Assembly (NCBI GenBank): GCA_030248225.1 | Contig: JASANE010017563.1 | Coordinates: 1-64,000, forward strand | DNA length: 64,000 nt | Source of the DNA: Trileptium ribeirensis | Taxonomy: Eukaryota; Nematoda; Enoplea; Enoplida; Thoracostomopsidae | Direction of reading: 5' to 3' | Shown here: piece by piece, positions 52,425 through 60,863 of the stretch | Position numbering within the stretch: the stretch's first letter is position 1 | Layout of the letters: each line of letters starts with the position of its first letter | Translations under genes and position numbers: made by a program | Notes under the pieces: generated by a model | Told to the model about the DNA's origin: nothing | Databases searched by the model: none | Seen by the model: only the letters and a program-made list of their open reading frames with translations

Positions 52425-52910
52425 GTAATAACGGTGACGCAGCTGCATGGCGCAACTTCCTAACACCATGCCCATACGACCCCGGCTATCATAACCTCAA
52501 GGGCGGACCCTAAGTTTTCTATTTTAGCCACTTTTCTTGGTCAGACCCAAGAAGTTACGGAGCTTAGCAGGCCGCAGGCGCGCTTCACGGGGTGTGTTCG
52601 GACCCCGCCCGATTGGTTGCGCACGTGTCTAGTATCTGGGTATGATTGCTGAGGTCCCCCAGGGAGGTTGACACCGAAACCTGCTCACAGGCCATAATGT
52701 CAAACCGATATTCCCTGTCCTAATCTAATGGAAGTTGATTTGCTTAGCGAATTCGCAATGAAACGCGTGGTAATTTGAGCTTTGCTATGTGAATTTTGAA
52801 CTCTGTCGAGTTATCCCTAGCAGAACACTTGGTTTGTTGTAACCGTATGGCCCCCACAGGGTTCCGACATGCCCTGAAAGGTTAACGTCGGACTACCTAG
52901 TTCACCTCTG
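52425..52910 (+). repeat. Diverged interspersed repeat, copy 2 (partner at 14755)
   Basis: It has the same ordered blocks as copy 1, from GCGCAACTTCCTAACACC to GGTTAACGTCGGACTACC. TAGTATCTGGGTATGATTGC followed by GAGGTCCCCCAGGGAGG recalls box C of a 5S gene, but the order and spacing are not those of 5S. It stands at the edge where the window turns GC-richer. Confidence 0.55.
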
Positions 52911-54111
52911 AATAGTCTGATTGTGTTAATTACCTATAGATTATGTTTTCCTAGTAAAATTTGTCTTTATCCGTGTGTACTAATTTCACAAATGAGATCG
53001 GTAAGTAATCTTTCATGGACCACTCTCGCTGTAGTACCGTTACGCAAACCGATCAATATTGGCGGCGGACCGCTCGTGTCAGGGCTTGGGGTATTTTCGT
53101 CCGCAAGCCATGGCACGAAGGGTCAGCCCGTCCGTCTGGACATCCTTATCACGCTAAGATTCCAATAACACGGACACGTCAATTGATTTTCAAGGATTTA
53201 TTCGCAAATGATGTACAAACTCAATTAATAATGGGCATCAGGTAAAGTACACATGTAATTTATAAATGATGACAATGATACGTTACCCGTCCGAGTATTC
53301 GTCCCCGTGTCTAATGCGAAGGAGAAGGGAGCGGCGCGAGCGAAGGCGTTCCCGGCAAGGCCGGACCAGAATCTATATACCCGCAACGTTCCACGTCGAA
53401 CGTTAACTAAGTCAGCTGTCGCTCGGGTTGTGCGTCTGGCGTGCTTCGAAGTTCGCTCTCAACAACGCGCGGCAATGCATACAATTCGAGCTATGCGGGG
53501 AAGGGGTATAGCAGTGACCGGGCATGAATTTGGGTACGGGGAAAGCAGGGGCCTACAGTACAAGATAAAACTTAATCAAGTTAACAAAATCGACTATGGT
53601 ACAAGGCATAACATTGTCCAGGCAAAACATAACTTATAAATGTCAGTAAGCAAAGACTATCAATCCCGGTTTAACCAACGAGTCGCCTACATCTCAGTCC
53701 GAAGATAAAACGCGGTCCACGTGCATCTCTCGTCCTACGCTGGCGGCCTAGCGTCCCTATCAGGTCACTGGTGCATTCCGTTCTGCAGCCAGGCTTTTCT
53801 CTAATCCTCCTATAGCCGATATCTCCGAAATTTGAGAAGTCCAGCCGGGAATTCGGTGCCCGGAGTCCTACTAGTCTATAACCGGTAGACCGGTGATGTC
53901 GCGGCCGATTTTGGTGGCGGAGTATCACTTGAACTACGCTATGTCGGTGGAGGAACAGAGTTTTACTCATTTGAACGGTCGCCCTTGGTCATTGTGTTGA
54001 CAGCCTAAGTAGTTGGGGTAAGGGCGGCTGTCGCCTCTAGCGATTTCCTAAACGACCGAGGCCGTAATTTCAACCATTCTGACGGACTGCCGTGTTCGTC
54101 CTACAACTGGG

Positions 54112-54300
54112 ACTCGTTTCGCTTGGGGATTTTTCTTTTGGGGCTGTTTTGGGTTGGTGCCGTTTCCTTTTCTTGGTTTTTTCTTTTGGTTTCTTTCGTT
54201 TCTGTTGTTTCTGCTGTTCCTTTTGTTTCCGTTGTTTCCTTTATTTCTGTTGTTTCCTTTTGTTGCTGTTGTTTCCTTTGTTTTGCAGTCCTCTCTCTAT
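54112..54300. repeat. Pyrimidine-rich low-complexity tract
   Basis: Variants of TTTCTGTTGTTTCCTTT repeat with a loose period near 12-15 bp. The three overlapping plus ORFs here (54092-54464) are Phe/Leu/Cys-rich artefacts of this tract. On the minus (element) strand it is a purine-rich AAC/AAG tract. Confidence 0.75.
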
Positions 54301-54323
54301 CGAGCTCATCCTATTGCCTTACT

Positions 54324-54432
54324 ACACTGTACATATCGAAATTGTACAGTGTCTCGACTGCACTATCGAAATTGTGCAGTCGAGTTATCACCCAAAATTT
54401 TAATGAAATTTACCAGAACTCGATAGTCGAGT
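54324..54432. promoter_or_regulatory. Three perfect hairpins, two with the same loop
   Basis: Hairpin 1 pairs ACACTGTAC (54324-54332) with GTACAGTGT (54344-54352). Hairpin 2 pairs CTCGACTGCAC (54353-54363) with GTGCAGTCGAG (54374-54384). Both loops contain TATCGAAATT, and the stems differ by a T-A to C-G change that keeps pairing. Hairpin 3 is ACTCGA-TAG-TCGAGT (54418-54432). They read as hairpins on either strand. They could be RNA signals of the retroelement or protein-binding sites; the sequence does not say which. Confidence 0.6.
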
Positions 54433-56927
54433 GGATAATACGGAAAAATCTGCAGCGGACTTAAATTCTCCGTGCAGGATCTAAACCTAACAAGGGAAAA
54501 TGAAAAAGGAGAGAGAGAGAAATAGTGCAAAAGCTCAATCGGGGCATACATAGTACATAGCCTAACGGGCAACCAGTTGTAAAATAGAAACTGCTTAAAC
54601 TCAGCGATCAAGTCGCTCAAAGACGAAAAAAGGGGGTTTTGCACTTACTGGGGTTGGAGACAAAACGATTCGCGAAGGGTCACAATTTTTAGCTTTATTA
54701 AAATGGAAGTATTGGGATTTCATTTTGATTGTTGCACACCCTATCGTGCCGATCCGTTCATGTTCAAATATGAGGTGATTTCCTACATGTCACCGTGGAG
54801 CTTAACCACGTGTTCTTGTCACAATGAGACATGGTAACTTAATCGCCTGGTCGAGGCAGTTTCACAGTAGGCCTTTTGAAGAAGTGTCTTTTACCAGTAC
54901 TTTGGTCGGGAGTGTCACGGGGCTGACTGGGTCTCGGGCATTCGGAACTAACCGCCATACCAGTTTCGAGTCACCTTTAGTAGTAAACACGCCGCCTGGT
55001 AGCATAGGTCGGAGATAAAGCAAGACGCCAGCTTTCAAACAATGTATAAGTGTGGCTCCTTGCGGAGTGCAAAAACCTTAGGCTCAAGCTGGAATTCCTA
55101 GTATTTGTTTAGTCTTTTGAATTCCCCAAATTTTCTTAACTCGTCCTGATAAAAGAAATTTTGGGGCTTTCCAAAGCCCGACGGAGGCTAATCCCCCGTC
55201 CCTAACTGCAACGTCGGTTCGAGCTCAAGCAGCGGCATGAGCGCCGAACGGTCTACTAAACTATAAATTTATAAACCATGATCGTAATCAGAAACGAGCG
55301 AGTGAGCAAATCCCTAAGGTTTCGTTGTGAAGTTTTACCGTGGTCAGCTCAGGAAAATTCGACAGCCCTAACTCAAGAGTGACAAGTCATGTAAAAGCGC
55401 GTGGACGATGAGCGTCCGTTTTGATTTGCCTTACCTATGACCACGGGGAATCAGAACTACTTCGACTTTGTTGTCCCCAACTCAACACCTTCCGTGCCTT
55501 CGCCCAAGATGCCCAAAACGAAACTCGACTGGAGGAGGTTGGTCAAGAAACTTGAAAGGTAGAACAAGCTAGCATGTAAAACGGAACGTCCACTAACGGA
55601 CGGGAATGTCAACTGTTGCTATGAAAATTTTATATTGACGAACGGTCTGTTACAACCACAAATGGGGAAAATAAACCCCCATGCGCTTGACTCTCATCCC
55701 GACTTACTAAGTTCGATCCGGGACAGCAATTGCTAGTCCCCTTCCGTGAGGCGACGGGCGCCTACACGGGTCCTCCAACGTCGAATCCCGTTCCAAACCA
55801 AGTAAGCAAAAACACAAGAAAGCTAAAAGCCAAGGCGAAACCGTACAATAAAACTAGAGCGTCGGAGCCGGTCAGTAAAGTCGACCGAACTCCGCGCTGT
55901 CGAAGTCGAACTGATTCGAAGAGACGACGCGGTAGTCGTCGCTTCAAAATTTTCTGCCGTGTTGAAGCATGGCGATTTTGTCGCCATCCAATCGGCGACG
56001 TTCTCTCGACGCCCACTTTTTCGAGGTCAAACCCGGGCGCCCAATCGAAAAATTCCCCAACTTTTATTTTTGACAGCTATCGTAAACCCTGGGACCCCGT
56101 TAGAGAGAGTCGGCTTCAATCGAAATCGCCGACATCAAATTTGAACCCTCCGATTACTCGGAGGTCGACCATCTGCGAGTTTTCTCCCAAAATCTCCGAT
56201 TTTAGCCCATCTGTACCCCCAAAGTTCATGTCAGAAACTTATCCAAAACCCATTACTCAGATCTTTTAAACCCCTTGCATAATCTAGCTTGGTCGTTACC
56301 CCCAGATGTCCCACGAAATCGATTAAATCACCCGTCAGATTTAAAATTTCAAACCCAAGTTTGGTACGTAAATACGCTCGAAGTAAGCTGGAATCTGTCT
56401 TCTTCGCCTCCTTGCCCTCGTTCATCAAATTTTCCCCCAGCTAACTCGCCGATTTAAAGCCAAATTTCTGCTATTTAGCGAGTTAGCTGCCTCATCCATC
56501 ACCTAATTAAGCTTATTTGGAGGGCATCTGGGGCTAAATTTTGTCGTCTTATCCATGGATAAACGTGCTAACATTGCACGTTTGTATGTTGGCTTACAAA
56601 ATAAAGCCAAACATTCCTAGCATTCTCAACATTCCTAGCTAAATTTCAAATGTCCCGACAGGGCGTCTTCGGACGTCCCGAAGGGGGGGAACCTAAGAGG
56701 GAACTGAACTGATTTCGCGGTCGTGGGTGCAGCCCATTTCGATGTATCCGTCAACCTATCGGGGGTCCTATTCAGGAACTTCCAGGACCCGCGGGAGGGC
56801 CCTAAACCTACCCCCCGTCTTTCCTATTCCTAGGCGTCCAGTCCGTCCGTAAAACTCACGAATTTAATGTCGTTTTGTACGTCTTGTCCTCACGCATCCC
56901 GTTTTTTGTCAGTTTCCTATATGTTAC

Positions 56928-57125
56928 ATATATATATATATATATATATACAAATACATACATATCTATACACATACACATACACATACACTACTCATGA
57001 GCACACATTACACATGAGACACACAGGCGACCTGAGCGGCAGAAAGGTCGCTCGAGTCCACACTAGAAACATGCAGAACCACAACAACAACAACAACAGC
57101 AACACACACACATACACACACACAG
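56928..57125. repeat. Microsatellite cluster (TA)n, (CATA)n, (AAC)n, (AC)n
   Basis: TATATATATATATATATATA is followed by ACATACACATACACATACAC, and further on by AACAACAACAACAACAGC and ACACACACATACACACACAC. It is interrupted by unique sequence at 57010-57075. Confidence 0.95.
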
Positions 57126-57359
57126 GGCGACAGTAGCGACGACAACCGACCAAAGAAGTCGGTTAGAGAGAGTGGAAAAGAAAAAGAAGACGGAAAAGGA
57201 AGGGCATGGGAAGGAAGTCGGGACAGGGGGTTCCCGAGGGAATTTCGAGGGGCTGGGGTGAATTTCGGTCCCAGGACGAAGAACGGGGCCGAACGATACC
57301 AAACACGAGGGGGTTAGTCACAGTGGCGGGTCGGGACCCAATTTTGGGTTCCGACATAT

Positions 57360-58000
57360 ATTAGTATACGGGGTTTCAGCGGGCTCTCCCGCGCTAACGG
57401 CTGGGCGGAGCGACGCCCACCGGGCATCGTTGAACTCGCCTTGGGAAGGCGATTCAGACGAGGGGTGTTTTCCCTGCCTTAACGGCAGCGGGTAGAGGAG
57501 CACTAAAATCACGACTGTTAAAGACTGTTAAAGAGAGTGTCGGCAAAAAGTGGGGGCGCATTTTCGGCCGTCCCGGGTTAACGGGGCGACGGATGGAGAC
57601 CCGCCGGGCATCTTTGAAGATGTCTCGACGTGGCGAATGTGATGAGGGGCGGTTTGCCTACTTTTGGGTTGGGGTTAAATTTTCGGTCGTGCTGTACCCA
57701 CTTGCAGTCGGTACGCCAAATTGGAGGGGCACCTTATCGGTCATAAAGGGCTAACGCGAAGTCGGACAAAGACCCGCCGGATATCGTTGTGCTCGCCAGG
57801 AGCAGGCGGATAAAATGAGGGGTCGCATGAGCACATTTAGGGTCGGGGGTCAAATACGGAGTTGGTACAAAACAAGCGGAATTTTATGTTGAATTTCCGT
57901 GGTACGGTATAAAACAGGGAAATGAGTGATCTAGCGGCGGAATGACTGGTCGGGTCGAGACCCGCATGGCCTCGTCAGATGCCTAAATGGGTAGAATACT
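57360..58000. repeat. Diverged tandem repeat, about four units of 160-190 bp
   Basis: Units share GAGACCCGCCGGGCATCGTT, then TCGCC..GGCG, then ATGAGGGG(C/T)(G/C)G, then TAGGGT(T/C)GGGGGT(T/C)AAAT, then TTCGGTCGT and GG.TAACG. The blocks recur near 57410-57470, 57595-57665, 57770-57835 and 57950-57990. There is no ORF across the units. Tandem units of this kind are common in LTRs and untranslated parts of retroelements. Confidence 0.6.
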
Positions 58001-59611
58001 TGGAAACACGCATACTTTCAAGCACTAATCCGAGGGCTACCAGAAAGGCCAGTTGTTAGTATGGTGGTCAGGCAACTTTGGGCGTCAAAGGATGTTATAA
58101 AAGAAAGGTTTTGATACGGTGGGGCGGAAAAATAGACACACCGAGTCACGAAGGTCACGCAATACACATATATATGCATAACTATATTCCCATATAAGCC
58201 TAGGTTAGGTCCACTCGGAACCATGGTCTCCAGCCGAACCTAGCGTAAGTATTGGCTGTTAATTGAATGTTTACCTGTTTGTCCTTAGAATATCTCAGGT
58301 GATCCTCCAGCAAGTTGCGATGTTTCGAGCTCGTTCGAAAGCCCGAAAAATTCTCTACCGAAAAGTACTCGGGACGTTTTCGGTAAATCTGAACCGTTGG
58401 ACGGTTACGGGCCGATAAACAGGCCCGAGGTCCGTCATTTCCGAATAATCGGAAACTACCGTAACCCATTTGTTTCAGCTTACTTTTGCGACCATTAAGC
58501 TATGGTTCGCTTGAACCAGGTAAAGTTGATAATCCTGATTTAGATTACTTTCCGACCCCTTAAATCGTCCGAGGCCTCCTATTCCCGGACGGTCTAAATT
58601 TTGAATTTCCAATAGGGAAATGGGGGAAGCAGTCGGGTTCCGTTCAGATCTTCCATCTCAGTGCCAGTTAGACGCTCCTTTCTATTTTTTTTCTAGATTC
58701 GTACCTTCACCCTAATCAAACATTCCACTTGTCTGGTTGGACTCGTCCGACATGACACCCGATGATAAAATAAAAACATGCAATGGCCAAAAATCATACC
58801 AACAACAAAACGTATCAATGGCAAACAAAGCAAATATATGGATGACAAACAAAGCAATTAACGATAGCCATGACACCAGGCGACACGTGAGAGCCTTATC
58901 CCCGTAACCTCTATCTGGTTCGATTTGAGACGCGTTTAGGCCATTTCTACATGGAAACCCTGTAAAACACGCGTAACGGGCCGGAACGGGCCTGTTACAT
59001 CTCTTATATTTTTAAATGGAAATTTTCGGACTTAATTATTCGGGTTGGAAACAGTTTTCTCTGTTGTCCCTGTGATCTGGTTTTGACCGGAAAATAAACT
59101 ATGCTCTGCAGATAATATGGTACAATATGGTACATGAAAATTCCGGCTTCCTAGTTTACTTTTTGGAAAGTTGCTCAAAATATGTTATTCGGTGCCGATT
59201 TAGCCGTATTTCCGACGAGTCCTCCTTAGATCCTAGCAATTTCTATATCCTGAAAAGTCCTGAAAAGTCCTCCTCTTATATTTTAAAGGGGCGAAAAGGA
59301 CTTTGCACTACGTTTGAAAGAAAATTTATCAACCTGGTTAAAAGTCGCTTTATTCCATTGTTTCTGCCCTGGTGCCATGGTAAATATACATAGACATGCA
59401 GATTGAACAGTACAGATAAGTGCAACATGAGTATTACAATGCAATGTTTATACATATCCTCAACGCATAATTATATACTGTTTACAATTTGTCGGCCCAA
59501 CGCAACCGGATCGGGTTTACCGTCGGTGCCATTGGCAGTTCATAGTGGTGACTATAAAGTTTTCCTCTAGTCAGTGTTCATATGGTGGTGTCGGAGGTTC
59601 CACTTACATTG

Positions 59612-60790
59612 TCAAACCCAGCTATCAGATATTAGTTCCTTTTGAACCCAGTTGCGGAAGTACCCTATATAGGGTTCGACCACGCGGGGCTCCGAAATCT
59701 CATTGCCGTCAACAATGTTTTCCCAAGCTCCCGATTCGTTTAATTCGGGTGGATAGTCTGGCATCGACGATTTCTGTAATCTGTCAGGAAATTGCCATTT
59801 AATGTCTTGGAATATTTGGGTAAATTCGTCGTGCCATTCGATCGTATTGTCCTGTCCAATGTCCCAATGTGGAGAAGGCGGGGCAATAATTGCTCGGGCT
59901 CCGTCATTGAGAAGGTAGTCGAATGAGCATATATATCGGCGTACTCGACGCATAACTTTGCTGGGCGTGTCCAGTAAACGACCTTCGTGCGGTTTCGATC
60001 GTAGGGCCGTTTTATATCCGCCAAGGATCATTATTGTCTTGGTTTGTGGCGTGGCGATGCACGTTGCCAGCCGAACGAGAAATTGCATGGTGGCTCCCGG
60101 CCATGCGATGGCGAACCACCCTTTTGACGCGGCCATATTGACCAAGGGCGCTGCTAACGAATCGCCCAAAATCAACACAGTTGGCCAGGAGGCGACGTTA
60201 TGGCGGAGGAAGGTTCGCACTTCCTCCAATAGACGGCCCATGACATTGTGGCAGGGTCGCGGTCGTTTGCCGAACTTGATGTCGTCCGGCCCTAGGCCGA
60301 TTCCCCAGAATGAGTCGGATCGGTTTGCCTCGAGCAATTGGGCAAATCCGGTGGCTAACAGGGCGTCTCTGAACCTAGGAAGTTTGAACTTTTCCAGCAG
60401 CACCGTTCGCATGAGGTGAGGAAGTACTGGGCGGAGGCGCTCGGTTGTCTTTGAGTCCAGGAACTTTTGTTTGTTCCTACGGGAGATGGCTTTCACGTCT
60501 CGAGCTCCCATTTTCAGGTCCGATATGTCTTGTTTTGCTTGCTCCTCGTCGAATAAATAGGTGACGAGGAGCTGGTAGCCTTGCTCCGTCGAGGCGTATT
60601 CGATGGGATATTGTTTTATTGTTTGGCTCAACGGAGCCATGTTGGAGAGTTCCGGCCAGTGTGTGCCTTTGGACAGGAACGTCTCGATTGGAGCGCCATA
60701 GTTTATGGTGTAGTACGGCACGCGAGGTTGCGGAAGTTGCTCCATATCTTTGAATGATTTGGTGATTCCTGCAATAGTATTCATCGCCAT
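59612..60790 (-). CDS. Retroelement-borne NADAR-SGNH/GDSL fusion protein (env position)
   Basis: 392 residues. Residues about 30-166 fit the NADAR family (YbiA/DUF1768): LSNMAPL (48-54), YPIEYASTEQGYQ (61-73) in place of the usual YPTSEHYYQ, LMRTVLLEKF (126-135), LLATGFAQLLEA (144-155), and SDSFWGIGLG (158-167). NADAR enzymes remove ADP-ribose from guanine or cleave related N-glycosides. Residues about 203-310 look like an SGNH/GDSL hydrolase: VLILGDSLAAPL (205-216, presumed Ser211), WPGAT (230-234), IMILGGYK (253-260, where GxND is usual; the Asn is missing), and IIAPPSPHW (301-309). The ATG at 60788-60790 has an in-frame stop about 22 codons upstream. It lies 73 nt after the pol stop on the same strand. 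The NADAR call is strong by motif order; the SGNH call is moderate, and its activity is doubtful. Confidence 0.82.
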   Translation of the reverse strand: MAMNTIAGITKSFKDMEQLPQPRVPYYTINYGAPIETFLSKGTHWPELSNMAPLSQTIKQYPIEYASTEQGYQLLVTYLFDEEQAKQDISDLKMGARDVKAISRRNKQKFLDSKTTERLRPVLPHLMRTVLLEKFKLPRFRDALLATGFAQLLEANRSDSFWGIGLGPDDIKFGKRPRPCHNVMGRLLEEVRTFLRHNVASWPTVLILGDSLAAPLVNMAASKGWFAIAWPGATMQFLVRLATCIATPQTKTIMILGGYKTALRSKPHEGRLLDTPSKVMRRVRRYICSFDYLLNDGARAIIAPPSPHWDIGQDNTIEWHDEFTQIFQDIKWQFPDRLQKSSMPDYPPELNESGAWENIVDGNEISEPRVVEPYIGYFRNWVQKELISDSWV

Positions 60791-60863
60791 TAGTGGCGGC
60801 TCTTGAGGGAGTTTGGTGGCGGGAGCTCGAGTTTTCTGGGGTGTTTCTCGAGTGATTTAAACG

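Larger units (their letters stand above)
52911..59611 (-). mobile_element. Presumed 3' non-coding part of the LTR retrotransposon
   Basis: From here to the window end GC content is visibly higher than in the first 50 kb, and no conserved coding sequence is seen until the NADAR ORF. I take it as the 3' region of the minus-strand element, but its end could also lie inside this stretch. Candidate pyrimidine runs (56810-56838, 54150-54295) could be the complement of a polypurine tract; neither is next to a provable LTR. Because the 5' LTR is outside the window, the 3' LTR cannot be defined by comparison. Confidence 0.35.

Noticed and set aside
53307..53639. 110-codon plus-strand ORF rich in Arg/Ala
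   Set aside because: No recognisable domain, no splice context, and overlaps presumed retroelement non-coding DNA on the other strand.
54092..54464. Three overlapping Phe/Cys/Leu-rich ORFs
   Set aside because: They are three readings of one pyrimidine tract and are not proteins.
55730..56269. 179-codon plus-strand ORF
   Set aside because: It opens with TTG, is Ser/Pro/Arg/Lys-rich without a recognisable domain, and runs antisense to the retroelement. In GC-richer DNA such a length arises by chance.
59958..60419. 153-codon plus-strand ORF
   Set aside because: It is the exact antisense of the NADAR-SGNH ORF, which has clear motifs.
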